This document shows positions 26,949 through 36,023 of a stretch of 64,000 nt of DNA, piece by piece (the first letter of the stretch is position 1; each line of letters starts with the position of its first letter). Source of the stretch: Dyella humicola. GTDB taxonomy: Bacteria > Pseudomonadota > Gammaproteobacteria > Xanthomonadales > Rhodanobacteraceae. The translations under genes and the position numbers were made by a program. The notes under the pieces were generated by a model, which worked only from the letters and a program-made list of their open reading frames with translations, ran no database searches and was not told the origin of the DNA. The DNA lies in assembly GCF_026283945.1 (NCBI RefSeq), contig NZ_JAPDPC010000001.1, positions 310,001 through 374,000 on the forward strand. The letters are read 5' to 3'.

Positions 26949-27668
26949 TCAAATCGCCAGTACGAATCCCGTTCCATGCACAACATCGAGTGGGAGCGGT
27001 ATGCCCAGATTGGCCAGTACTTTTCGGCGCAGGCGATAAATCACCGCATCAAGTCGATGAGGGTCAAAACCAGTCACGTCGTCCGTCAATGCGGCAATGA
27101 GGGACTCTCGTAAAACAACTTCGATGGGCTGCTTCATGAGGGCGTGTAGAAGGCGTCGTTCTGCACTGCTCAACCTCACCTTGCCGCTGGCTGGCGATAT
27201 CAGAAACCATGCGTCGGAGCTCAGGCGCCACGTCGCTCCGTCGATCCGCGTCGGCGGCATCAATCGGCGAGCGACGCTTTGAAGGGTTGCGACAAGCACT
27301 TCGATTTCGACCGGCTTGGAGAGATACGCGTCAGCTCCTTCGGTCAGGCCTCGTACTAAATCCGAACTCTGCGAACGTCCGGTCAGGATGACGATGCCGA
27401 TGCCAGAGTGTTCCGCGCGCAACGATCGAGCGACATCAAAGCCGTTTCCGTCGGGCAATCCTACATCCAAGAGAATGATGTCGGGCATTCGCTTGTCCAT
27501 GGCCTCGTGCATTTCCTTGACGCGGCCGGCCGTTATCACCTCGAAGCCAAATCGACGAAGCTTAGGCACCAACACCCTATCCCGAAGCAGTGCATCGTCC
27601 TCCAGGAGCAGGATGCACAGCGATGCAGCCTGATCACTCAACTCAAGCGAGTTGGACGACAGCGACAC
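26949..27668 (-). CDS. OmpR-type response regulator (orphan)
   Basis: This 239-residue protein has a receiver domain at about residues 17-130: acidic EDD near 23-25, phospho-acceptor Asp in DIILLDVGLPDG (about residue 62), conserved Thr in VILTGRS and Lys in YLSKPVE. A winged-helix DNA-binding domain follows (about 140-238, SSAERRLLHALMKQP and DAVIYRLRRKV). The gene lies between two S53 protease genes, with no histidine kinase adjacent. Control of the proteases is possible but only suggested by position. Confidence 0.85.
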   Translation of the reverse strand: MSLSSNSLELSDQAASLCILLLEDDALLRDRVLVPKLRRFGFEVITAGRVKEMHEAMDKRMPDIILLDVGLPDGNGFDVARSLRAEHSGIGIVILTGRSQSSDLVRGLTEGADAYLSKPVEIEVLVATLQSVARRLMPPTRIDGATWRLSSDAWFLISPASGKVRLSSAERRLLHALMKQPIEVVLRESLIAALTDDVTGFDPHRLDAVIYRLRRKVLANLGIPLPLDVVHGTGFVLAI

Positions 27669-27771
27669 GACTCGTCTCCATCAAATGAAATGCCCAACAA
27701 AGAAAACCAGCAACGCTGGAAAGAATCCCATCGATGGGCGGAACGCGCACGGTTGAACCTTGCCCGACTGA

Positions 27772-27912
27772 AACGGGTTCACCCCGAAAGGCTGTGTCGT
27801 CGACACGGCACGCGATGCCCGCAACATGGTGGCCGGCTTTGGCCAGGCGCTCTGAGAGTGCGCGGCCTGTTCCACTGGATTCGCCTGCGATGAGAAAACC
27901 TCGTTGAGACAT
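27772..27912 (-). pseudogene. Short-chain dehydrogenase N-terminal remnant
   Basis: The minus strand begins with ATG and reads FLIAGESSGTGRALSERLAK then AGHHVAGIACR. This is a typical SDR Rossmann N-terminus (GxxxGxG; normally TGASSGIGRALAERL...). The similarity stops after about 45 residues; NNAG and YxxxK regions are missing. The first Gly-motif Thr is Ala. It is a truncated relic downstream of the MarR gene. Confidence 0.6.
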
Positions 27913-28033
27913 GAGTGGACCGGGAGCTCCTCAATAGAGCTGATGAAAGGACGATTTCGCCCATGAAGCGCGATGGCGATGCGCTCCAGGCATGACGCTG
28001 GTAGGTGAGTGGGAAGCGTCTTGTGAGTAGGCG

Positions 28034-28477
28034 CTACTCGCTATCGCCAATGAATTTGCCTAGCAGCCGGCGCAACTCATCGAATTCGTCCTTGCTGAAG
28101 TTCTTCACGCGTGCGTTGAGAACCTGCGGTGCGATCTGCGGAAGCTGCGTGGTCACGGCTTCACCTCTGGCTGTCATCTCGAGGTTGATCACACGCCGAT
28201 CGTCGACGCTGCGAACCCGTTTTAGCAGTTTTTTGTCTTCGAGCTTGTCCAGCATGCGCGTCATTAGACCGGTATCGATGCCTAGCACCTTTGACAGTTC
28301 AAAAGGCGTTGTCGCCACGCCGCTCTTCAGCGAAAGCAGGATGCCCATGTGTTGACTGGTGATCTCCAGATCCCTGAGGGCGGCGTCCATCTCGGCGATG
28401 ATCATGTTGCGCGCTTTGTTCAACAGGAATCCGACACTTCTGGTGAGCGCGAAGTTTTTGCTGGTGTAGTGGTTCAT
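28034..28477 (-). CDS. MarR-family regulator, paralogue of the efflux-operon MarR
   Basis: This 147-residue protein has the MarR fold: N-terminal dimer helix (SVGFLLNKARNMIIAEMDAA) and winged helix with TPFELSKVLGIDTGLMTRML and DDRRVINLEMT. It is closely related along its whole length to the regulator at 51358-51816 of the EmrAB-type efflux operon (HYT, KARN, ITS, IDTGLM, MLDKLE shared). The ATG at 28477 is preferred; a GTG lies just upstream at 28480. The putative operator TATCTG-N6-CAGATA at 28547-28564 is 70 bp upstream. Its local target may have been the broken SDR gene next to it. Confidence 0.85.
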   Translation of the reverse strand: MNHYTSKNFALTRSVGFLLNKARNMIIAEMDAALRDLEITSQHMGILLSLKSGVATTPFELSKVLGIDTGLMTRMLDKLEDKKLLKRVRSVDDRRVINLEMTARGEAVTTQLPQIAPQVLNARVKNFSKDEFDELRRLLGKFIGDSE

Positions 28478-28546
28478 CACGGCATGCTCGATATCTTTGA
28501 ATGCCGGCTCTTGGCGACAAGTGGTCGACGTTATCTGATTAACGAA

Positions 28547-28564
28547 TATCTGAAAAGACAGATA
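28547..28564. promoter_or_regulatory. MarR-type operator TATCTG-N6-CAGATA
   Basis: A perfect 6-bp inverted repeat with a 6-bp spacer lies upstream of the MarR gene, and another TATCTG half-site lies at 28532-28537. The same architecture occurs in the 20-bp palindrome at 49661-49680 before the efflux operon, whose own MarR is a close paralogue of this one. Autoregulation is inferred. Confidence 0.6.
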
Positions 28565-29503
28565 AATGCAATGCCTTGGTGATCGGGGTTGTGATCATGA
28601 AATGGGTGGGAACGTGTTTCAGGCCCATGATGTCCGGCATCGCAAGAAGTCGATATGGCGTACGCGGCTATCGCGCGATCGGTGAATGAGGTGGCGGAGC
28701 TCGATCACGAGATCGTCCTTGTCGCCCAAACTGGCTATGTTTTCTTCAGCAGGATATGTAGGCCTTCGAACGACGGAGCCCACTGCGTGGTCAGTGCACG
28801 GCCGCGATTCTCGGGGCCTTCGTCAGGTAGCCGACAAACTCCGGCTTCAAATGGTGACAGCGTCTCATCTCCGCTTTCTTATCTTCTTGCGCTATCGATC
28901 GATGATCCCATACGCAGCGCTGACTGGGTGCCTCGCAGACTCGCGAAACGTCTGCTTCACGCCGTGAGAATTTCGTGGAAATTCGGCCAATTTGCTGTGT
29001 GTGACGGACCGAAGTATTGGGGCTAAGCTCGGTCCGCTGTTGGTCGCCTATGCCTGAAATGTTGGCCTCATCAGTACGGTCTTGTTGTCGTCGAGATGAC
29101 GTACCTCGGGGGAGGTCGCATGCGATTCAGCACACGGTCAAGAACGTCGTTGGAAAAAGCGGCGATCTCAGCCGGGCGGCTGCGTGCCCTACCGCGTCTT
29201 CGTATTTCGCAGCGATTCCAGCCAGGCGATTCAAAGAGAGGCATGTCGGAAGTAGACGTCGCGAGGCGCCACATCATTCGCCATTCGCCATGGTTACCTG
29301 ACCTGTCGTTGCACAACAGAAATCGCGATGGTTTCTGGCTTTAAACGCAAATGTTGAACGCGCTGGTTAGCGTGCATTGAAGCAAAGCGGCGGCGTAGCA
29401 AAGTCGAATGCCTGGCAGCGGGGAGCTGGCGGGTAGACGTGCAAGTGTGGATACAGAAGGGCGAAAGAACTCTCTTACCATTTCGCAAAGAAGGGGTGGA
29501 ACA
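28565..29503. other. Long intergenic region, no supported gene
   Basis: This 940-bp stretch lies between the divergent MarR gene and protease copy 3. Frames on both strands are open but have shadow-like composition and no ribosome-binding sites. A minus-strand stretch near 29100-29200 has weak SDR C-terminus flavour, which I do not trust. It should contain the promoter of protease copy 3. Confidence 0.4.
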
Positions 29504-32500
29504 ATGAATAAAAGATCGACTTGGCCCTTAAGGGTCAGCGTCATGGCGGCTGCCTTTTTGGCAGCCGGCGTTCACGCGCAGGCGAATGGCGATGCTGAAG
29601 CACCGCGCATCGATGCATCAAAAATTGCCAACGGGGGCTCAACCACCCTGAAGGGAACGGTTCCGCTGCATGTGCTGACCAGCACCGACTCCGGCGCCAA
29701 GCGGTCGACGGACGAAATACCGGCGATGACGCTGATCCTGAAGCGTAGCGCCAATAAACAGAAGCAGCTCGAGGGCTATCTGGGCTCGCTGAACAATCCA
29801 GCGTCGCCGAACTACCACCAGTGGCTGACTCCAAGCCAGCTTGGGCAGATGTTCGGGCCCAATGACAAGGACATGGAGACCGTCAAGAAGTGGTTGTCTT
29901 CGCAGGGCCTTGCGGTCAAGTGGGTGTCGCCCAGCAAGACCATGATCCGCTTCTCCGGCTCGGTTGGCGCAGTCCAGACGGCCTTCCATACCCAGATCCA
30001 TCAATACACCGCCGATGGCAAGCTGTACTACGCCAACGCCACGGAACAGCACGTGCCCAGCGCCCTGACGCCAGTCGTCGCCGGCGTGGCGTCGTTGAGC
30101 AACTTCTTCCCCAAGCCATTGGTTACGAAGTCCCAGCCGGTCAAGCGCAATGCCAAGGGCCAGTGGGAACCCGTCGGTGGCGTATCCTCGAACTTCAATT
30201 TCTCCATTAACGGCAACGTCTTCTACGACGTCGTTCCGGCCGACTTGAACACCATCTACAACGTCAATCCGTTGTGGAAGCAAAGCACGCCCATCCGCGG
30301 CGCCGGGCAGACGGTGGCCGTGCTCGAGCATACCGACGTGCTCAATGCCGACGTCGCGACGTTCCGTTCGACCTTCATGCCCTCCGACGCCAAGGGTGTG
30401 TTCTCGCAGCTTCACCCGCTGGCATTTGCCGGCGATACCAGTTGTGCGGACCCTGGGACCGGTCCGGATGAAGGCGAAGCGGCTCTCGATTCCGAGTGGG
30501 CCGGTGCAGCTGCTCCCGATGCCAACGTGGTACTGGCCTCTTGCGCAGATAGCGGTAGCGAATTCGGTGCCTTCATCGCCGCGCAAAATTTGTTGTTGCA
30601 GCCCACGCCACCGGCGATCCTGAGCCTGAGCTACGGCGAATGCGAGCTTGTCAGCGCCGCGGTAGGCGACACCAATGAAGCCATCAACCTGTGGGAGATG
30701 GCCGCGGCCGAAGGTGTCACCGTATTCGTGTCCTCCGCCGATGCCGGCTCGGCCGGCTGCGATCAGAACTTGTCCGCGTCTACCTTCGGCATTGCGGTCA
30801 ATGGCCTGGGTAGCTCGACTTATAACGTATCGGTCGGCGGTACCGACTTCGACGACCTGAAGAACCAGAGCAAGTATTGGGCGCCAGGTAATGGTGCGCT
30901 TGGGGCAAGTGCACTGAGCTACATTCCAGAGCAACCCTGGAACGACTCTTGCGCCAGTAGCAAGCTCTATCCGTTGCTGGGCTATTCCGATCCCGTGACG
31001 TCGTGCAACTCGTCGAACGGCTTCAACTTCCTCACCACGGCGGGTGGCAGTGGCGGCCCGAGCTATCTTTGGGCGCAGCCACCCTGGCAGACCGGTGTAG
31101 CGGGTATGCCGCAGACCACCTCGCGCAGTCTTCCTGACGTCTCGCTATTCGCCGCCAACGGCCTCTATGGCCATGCGTTGATCTTTTGCATGTCGGATGC
31201 CTCGGAAGGCGGCACCAACTGCAATTACCTCGATCCCGTGGCGACAATCTTCAACAGCGCGGGCGGCACCTCCTTCGCCGCGCCGACCATGGCGGGCATC
31301 CAGGCATTGATCAACCAGAACGCCGGCACGACGCATGGCAACATTGGGCCGATGTTGTATGACCTGGCCCGCAAGCAATACGGCAGTGTTGCTTCGCCCG
31401 CGCCCCCCTGCAGTACCAACAGCGCCAACGCTAACTGCATCTTCCACGACGTGACAGTAGGCGACAATGACGTGCCTTGCGTTGCGGGTACCGCGGATTG
31501 CTTTACCAAGGGTCAGGACTTCTTCGGCGTGGTAAGCAACGGCGGTGCGGACTCCCTCGATCCAGCATGGAAGGCTGGCGCGGGTTACGACTACGCCACC
31601 GGCCTGGGCTCGGTCAATGTGCAGAAGCTGGCGAATGCCGTTGCCGCAATGGATGCACGTCGCAATATTCCGCGCACATGGGATCTCGTCGGTTTCGGGA
31701 ACGTAAGCGGCAATGCTCCGATCGCCCCCGGCGAAGAAGCCGTGCCACTCGATGGGCATAGCACCATCCTGTTGATCAAGACCAGCACGGGCGACGCGTC
31801 CATGCTGCTCATGAATGGCGGAACGATTACCGATAACGAATCGTTCAACAGAGTGTTCCATCCTGGCGACCAGGTGAAGTCGGTTCCCATCGACCTGTTT
31901 AACGGCGGCGTCCTGGTGGGCCAGACCGTGATGGAAACCGATAACCCGACCACCAACACCCCGTCGCTCTTTGTCTACAGCTGGGGAGAAGTGACCTTCA
32001 ACCTCCCGAACTACCCGGCAGGGTGGACGCTGGTGGGTTCGGGTGTCGTCGACAGCAGTGGCGTGTCCAAGGAAATCTGGCGTAATGATGCCAGTGGCCA
32101 GCTCGGCTTCTGGACGATCAACTGCTCCGGTAGCATCTTTTTTGGCAAGCTTTGGGACATGAATTGCACTCGTACGGTCGACGGCACCATGGCCGCGGCA
32201 AGCGGCTACACGCCACGCCTGGCTGATTTGAACGGCGATGGTTACGTCGACATCGTGTGGACGGGTCCGAAGAACGACATCTACTACTGGATCAACGACG
32301 GTACCGGCAATTTCACCAAGACCTATGGTGGTACGTTCACGGCTGGCTGGACCCTGGAAGGCGTTGGCGAGATCGTCGGTAGCGGCAATACCGACCTGAT
32401 CTGGTCCAACGCATCCACGAACCAGGTAGGTTGGTGGATCATGAACGGCACGACTGTGGTTGACCGCGAGGTCCGTAACGTAGCGAGCGGCTACAGCATC

Positions 32501-32737
32501 GCTTCCATCGAAGACTTCGATGGCGATGGTCTGGCGGATATCCTGTGGACCAACGCCAAGGGCGACGCCTATGTCTGGCAGGGCCTCGGCGGTTCTTTCA
32601 TCTCGCAGCACGTCGCGGATGGCCAGGGCAACGTCTACACCATCCCGGATGGCTATGTCGTGCAGAAGAATCGCGTGCAGGGTGTCAAGGCGGTAGCGCC
32701 TATCAATGGCCCAGCGGTGGCGATCACCAAGCACTAA
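29504..32737 (+). CDS. Secreted S53 protease with C-terminal VCBS repeats, copy 3
   Basis: This 1077-residue protease is the most diverged of the three paralogues. A signal peptide spans about residues 1-26 (ending VHAQ) and is followed by a pro-domain with YHQWLTPSQLGQMFGPND. Catalytic residues are E325 and D329 (DEGEAALDSEWAG), D413 and S590 (GGTSFAAPTMAG). The oxyanion segment reads SSADAG instead of the SSGDAG of copies 1 and 2. C-terminal repeats (about 725-1060) carry DLNGDGYVDIVW and DFDGDGLADILW loops, while one loop is degenerate (GEIVGSGNTDLIW). The ATG at 29504 with AAGGGGTGG upstream fits the signal peptide; the open frame upstream to 29408 is not needed. Confidence 0.9.
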   Translation: MNKRSTWPLRVSVMAAAFLAAGVHAQANGDAEAPRIDASKIANGGSTTLKGTVPLHVLTSTDSGAKRSTDEIPAMTLILKRSANKQKQLEGYLGSLNNPASPNYHQWLTPSQLGQMFGPNDKDMETVKKWLSSQGLAVKWVSPSKTMIRFSGSVGAVQTAFHTQIHQYTADGKLYYANATEQHVPSALTPVVAGVASLSNFFPKPLVTKSQPVKRNAKGQWEPVGGVSSNFNFSINGNVFYDVVPADLNTIYNVNPLWKQSTPIRGAGQTVAVLEHTDVLNADVATFRSTFMPSDAKGVFSQLHPLAFAGDTSCADPGTGPDEGEAALDSEWAGAAAPDANVVLASCADSGSEFGAFIAAQNLLLQPTPPAILSLSYGECELVSAAVGDTNEAINLWEMAAAEGVTVFVSSADAGSAGCDQNLSASTFGIAVNGLGSSTYNVSVGGTDFDDLKNQSKYWAPGNGALGASALSYIPEQPWNDSCASSKLYPLLGYSDPVTSCNSSNGFNFLTTAGGSGGPSYLWAQPPWQTGVAGMPQTTSRSLPDVSLFAANGLYGHALIFCMSDASEGGTNCNYLDPVATIFNSAGGTSFAAPTMAGIQALINQNAGTTHGNIGPMLYDLARKQYGSVASPAPPCSTNSANANCIFHDVTVGDNDVPCVAGTADCFTKGQDFFGVVSNGGADSLDPAWKAGAGYDYATGLGSVNVQKLANAVAAMDARRNIPRTWDLVGFGNVSGNAPIAPGEEAVPLDGHSTILLIKTSTGDASMLLMNGGTITDNESFNRVFHPGDQVKSVPIDLFNGGVLVGQTVMETDNPTTNTPSLFVYSWGEVTFNLPNYPAGWTLVGSGVVDSSGVSKEIWRNDASGQLGFWTINCSGSIFFGKLWDMNCTRTVDGTMAAASGYTPRLADLNGDGYVDIVWTGPKNDIYYWINDGTGNFTKTYGGTFTAGWTLEGVGEIVGSGNTDLIWSNASTNQVGWWIMNGTTVVDREVRNVASGYSIASIEDFDGDGLADILWTNAKGDAYVWQGLGGSFISQHVADGQGNVYTIPDGYVVQKNRVQGVKAVAPINGPAVAITKH

Positions 32738-32750
32738 GTAAGTGAGCAGA

Positions 32751-32781
32751 CTGAACCGGCGCTCGTCGAGCGCCGGTTCAG
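32751..32781 (+). terminator. Terminator-like hairpin after protease copy 3
   Basis: A 14-bp perfect stem (CTGAACCGGCGCTC and GAGCGCCGGTTCAG) with a GTC loop starts 13 bp after the stop codon. Only a few T residues follow. Confidence 0.7.
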
Positions 32782-33327
32782 AATTCACGATGGAAAGACA
32801 GGGCACCAGAGCGGCGATGAAACCGATCGCTGAAAGCGTGACCGCCGCGCTGCGCGCAGTTAGTTCGCCACTTCCTGCAGGTCGGCTTTGATTGGTTTCA
32901 GGCGCTCAGCGTTCCGGCTCCAGTGAGGGGTCGAACAGCTCGTAGAAAGTCCGGGCGGCCGCGCATTGGCGCTGCACATCTCCAACTCTTCATAAGCCCC
33001 ATGAAAAAAAGTAGGCGCGTGGTTTGCACTCCCTCCGCGCCAAGCTGAGTTGTGCCAAAAAGTAGAGATGGGCCCTCGGCCGTCTCGCACACTCGGGCTG
33101 GGCTTGAACATCTCCGGCCGTAACGCGGGCGTGATCCCGGGAAGGGTCCTTGGCCACGGATACCCAACATTGCCGCAGCTTCCCATGGCATTGCTCCGGG
33201 GATCCCAGGGGCTGGATGTCGGCGTGCCCCAGTGGCAGTCCACTACACGACATCCGATGACTTCTGACCGATTTATTTTGTCTTGAGGGCGGCCTTAGGC
33301 TGGACATAGCCACAGAGGGGCGGTGCC
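32782..33327. other. Intergenic, no gene seen
   Basis: These 546 bp contain an open minus-strand frame (32860-33243), but it has no recognisable domain or ribosome-binding site and is probably not coding. Confidence 0.35.
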
Positions 33328-33825
33328 ATGCGCCTGATTACCATGGGTTGCGGTTTGTGCCTGTTCGCCGGCAGTGCCTTCGCCGCAGCCGATGAACCGT
33401 TTCGTGAGTTTGCCGATCTGCCGGGGCAATGGACGTGCCATGGCGTATTTCCCGCCAGCGGCAAGAGCATCGACTCCATCCTTCGCTTCGAAAGCGATTT
33501 GGCCGGGAACGCTTTGGTCAAACATCACGACGACACGTCGCCTCCTGCTGCGTACCACGCAATGGAAGCATGGCGCTACGACGCCAAATCGGGGCGCTAT
33601 AACGCGGTCGTTCTCGACAGCCTTGGCGGCACGCGAATTTTCGTGACGGAGGGTTGGCGCGACAATCGACTGGCTTGGACCTCCGCGCCCGAGGTGAAAC
33701 CCTCACAGCGTTTCATTTACACCCGAATGCCGCAGAACCACCTCCGGGTCGATTGGGAAGTGGAGCGGGATGGCAAGCTGATCATCGGCGATACGCTCGA
33801 CTGCGAGCGACAACGGCCCAGCTAA
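33328..33825 (+). CDS. Small secreted protein, DUF1579-like
   Basis: This 165-residue protein has a signal peptide (residues 1-19, ending AFAA). The body is a beta-rich, lipocalin-like domain starting FADLPGQWTCHG, with alternating strands (RYDAKSGRYNAVVLDSLGG, GWRDNRLAWTS, LRVDWEVERDG). The layout resembles DUF1579-type or heme/lipid-binding calycin proteins, but no ligand can be named. There are two Cys residues (WTCHG and near the C-terminus, LDCER) that could pair in the periplasm. GAGGGGCGG precedes the ATG. Confidence 0.65.
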   Translation: MRLITMGCGLCLFAGSAFAAADEPFREFADLPGQWTCHGVFPASGKSIDSILRFESDLAGNALVKHHDDTSPPAAYHAMEAWRYDAKSGRYNAVVLDSLGGTRIFVTEGWRDNRLAWTSAPEVKPSQRFIYTRMPQNHLRVDWEVERDGKLIIGDTLDCERQRPS

Positions 33826-33876
33826 GGCCGGGCAGCGCTAAATGACACCCGGCTTGAGTTGGAGGAACCGGGACAG

Positions 33877-34539
33877 TCAGCTTTTGACGTCGGCTTTGCT
33901 TAGGTCTGCTGCAGCAAAATGCGCCAACTGGTCTGAGTGTGCCTTCACGAAAGACGGGCGGGCCGTGGCGCGCGCGACATAGTCACGACAAGCGGGATGT
34001 GCCGCCAATCCGTCGAACCGATCGACAAGGCGAAGCACATCCACCATGCCTATGTCGGCGACAGAGAAGGTTCCGGCCAGCCACTCGCGCCCCGCCAAGA
34101 CCGGCTCCAGATGCTTGAGCCGGGCCTTGAGGAAGTCATCCAAACGCTTCCATTCCAGCGTTTCACGGGCGTAACCAGAGAACGCAAAGATGGACCAGGG
34201 CAGGCTCGCCATCTCAACTGAATTGAGCGCCGCGAATAGCCATTCGATAGCCAGGCTGCGACCGCGCGAGTCGGCAGGCATCAGCGCATCACTACGATTG
34301 CCCAAATGAAGCAGGATCGCACCGCTCTCGAAGATCGAGATGTCTCCATCGGTCAACCAGGGCACTTGGCCGAAAGGTTGGTGCGCGAAGTGCTCAGCAT
34401 TCCGGGCGGCAAATGGCACGCTCTCGACCCGATAAGGCAGCCCGCCTTCTTCCAGTGCCCAACGCACACGTAGGTCACGAACATAGCCTCGCGGCGTCTC
34501 GGGAACCCAATCGAAGGTGGTGAGGATCAAGTCGACCAT
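33877..34539 (-). CDS. Glutathione S-transferase
   Basis: This 220-residue protein has a thioredoxin-fold N-terminus (about residues 1-85: LILTTFDWVPETPRGYVRDL, GQVPWL before DGDISIFESGAILLHLG) and an all-helical C-terminal domain (WLAGTFSVADIGMVDVLRLV). It probably conjugates glutathione to electrophiles in the cytoplasm. The N-terminal catalytic Ser/Tyr is not obvious. The ATG at 34539 has GGAGAT upstream; the longer open frame up to 34752 lacks similarity. The C-terminal relic at 12789-12971 comes from a related gene. Confidence 0.88.
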   Translation of the reverse strand: MVDLILTTFDWVPETPRGYVRDLRVRWALEEGGLPYRVESVPFAARNAEHFAHQPFGQVPWLTDGDISIFESGAILLHLGNRSDALMPADSRGRSLAIEWLFAALNSVEMASLPWSIFAFSGYARETLEWKRLDDFLKARLKHLEPVLAGREWLAGTFSVADIGMVDVLRLVDRFDGLAAHPACRDYVARATARPSFVKAHSDQLAHFAAADLSKADVKS

Positions 34540-35123
34540 TCGGGATCTCCATTTGTAGTCGGCTTCGCTGACCATTGACCGCGCACGGGGCAAGCGATAC
34601 GGCAGGGGTAATGGAGGGGTCAAGCGATACCAAAACATATTACGATGTTTGGGTGAATATCGGCTTTCGACCCGATATAGGTATTCCGCCCCGTTTTCAG
34701 TGACCCTGTCACGGCGGCCACCTAGTTGGCCGCGATGGCGGGGCTGTATCAAAGCTGTCGCGGTGGATTCTCAATGGGAGACATGCAACGCATTCCATCG
34801 TCTCTGTTGGCGACGTTGGAGAGCGGCGGCCCAGGCTCGATGTGCAGGGATAGGCACAAGTGCACGGTATACCCGAAGGCATTCGCCCGCCGACATGCCG
34901 ACATGCCGACCTTCGGCGGAGCGATAACATTGCGATCGCGCGTGATGTCGAGCAAGCTGACGGATGTCAGCATTCGAACCATGGCGGACCTTGGCCAGTG
35001 CTGGTTCCTGGCGTGCTGAAGTGCTGGAATCCCAGCGCGAATGAGATGGCGGAGAAGTCATGGGTATCCATGGGCTTCCTTCGCTTCGAGCTACGGCCTT
35101 TTACTCGATTCTGGAGATGAAAA
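34540..35123. other. Intergenic region with short repeats
   Basis: No gene was recognised. Visible structures are: CAAGCGATAC repeated directly at 34591 and 34621; a dyad AAACAT-N6-ATGTTT at 34633-34650 in the GST upstream region, possibly an operator; and three head-to-tail 8-bp units of the type GCCGACAT near 34890-34913. Confidence 0.4.
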
Positions 35124-35369
35124 ATGCCAGCGCCAATCACTCTCAGCTTTGCCCGTGATATTCGCCCCATGTTCACCAGCATGGACGTTGACCATATGAA
35201 AAAGAGCATGGACCTCAGTGACCGCGACAGCGTGTTCCGGAACGCGAAAGCCATCTATGAATCGGTGTCCAGTGGTCATATGCCGCCAGCGTCGAGCGGT
35301 GAGCCACGCTGGACACAGGAGATGTGTGCGAGGTTCAAGGATTGGCAAGAGCAAGGTGGAGAGCCGTAA
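35124..35369 (+). CDS. Small conserved protein of unknown function
   Basis: This 81-residue soluble protein has no signal peptide. Conserved-looking blocks are FARDIRPMFTSMDVDHMKK near the N-terminus, LSDRDSV, and SGHMPP...RWTQEMCARFKDW near the C-terminus. I recall this pattern from short conserved proteins and from domains found in larger enzymes, but no function is established. The ATG lies 12 bp after GGAG. Confidence 0.6.
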   Translation: MPAPITLSFARDIRPMFTSMDVDHMKKSMDLSDRDSVFRNAKAIYESVSSGHMPPASSGEPRWTQEMCARFKDWQEQGGEP

Positions 35370-35475
35370 GGTGCCGTGGCTGTCCATCGGGTGGAGCTGT
35401 GCAATAACTGCGCTCGGCGATTCTTCTCCGTAACGTTCAAATCGACTTCTCGCACCTGCAGATGAGGACGCTGCC

Positions 35476-35866
35476 ATGCCTGTCCGGAGCGATATCCTTC
35501 TCGACCCATGGCCCCTTCTTTCCTACCCGGATGTTGCCGGCACCCGGTATTTGCTCCACATGGGTCTGCAGGCTGTCGGCAAGGCTCATCGAGATGGGAT
35601 GGTGGACTGGCAATACCGCTTACCCCAGGCCGGCGTTCTATTCTTTTAGCTATCCGCAGCCTGCGGGAATCGAAGACGAAAGAATCAGCCCTTCAAGCGC
35701 GCGCTGGGATCCCGCCATGGGCGAGTTCATCTTCGATGATGACGAGCTGCCCAAATCGAAAGACCCTGATGGTGTTCTGCTGTCGTTTTTCCGATCTGCC
35801 TTCAATGCCTCAGCTGAGCGTGCGGGCTGGGATCCGAAGCTCATGGGGAGCGGAAGGCCTGATTAG
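35476..35866 (+). pseudogene. DUF5996-family pseudogene with internal deletion
   Basis: Two pieces of one protein family appear to be joined in different frames. From the ATG at 35476 the frame reads DPWPLLSYPDVAGTRYLLHM and LQAVGKAH, resembling the DUF5996 N-terminus, and stops at 35647-35649. A second frame (about 35615-35866) encodes AFYSFSYPQPAGIEDERISP, GEFIFDDDELP and a C-terminal helix, typical of the DUF5996 C-terminus (AFYSYAYPEP...). About 200 middle residues are missing. The C-terminal match is the safer one. Confidence 0.55.
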
Positions 35867-36023
35867 CTGATTTCCAGGCCCTATGCTGCTCGGCCGCCTT
35901 GTCGGGACAAAAGCCACCACCGCTAGTCACGGTGTTCGCCAAGCCCATCTCATGGTGCAAATAAGTGCCAAGATAAAGCGGCCTGCAGGCTTGGAAACTT
36001 GTCCCGAGAGAAGGGAGGTGGCC

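Noticed and set aside
29071-29316. Minus-strand frame with weak SDR C-terminus flavour
   Set aside because: Only a vague motif; the order is wrong to be part of the SDR relic at 27772-27912.
31145-32806. 553-residue minus-strand frame
   Set aside because: Antisense shadow of protease copy 3.
32860-33243. Minus-strand gene of 127 codons
   Set aside because: No ribosome site, no family and unusual composition; may be a non-coding repeat.
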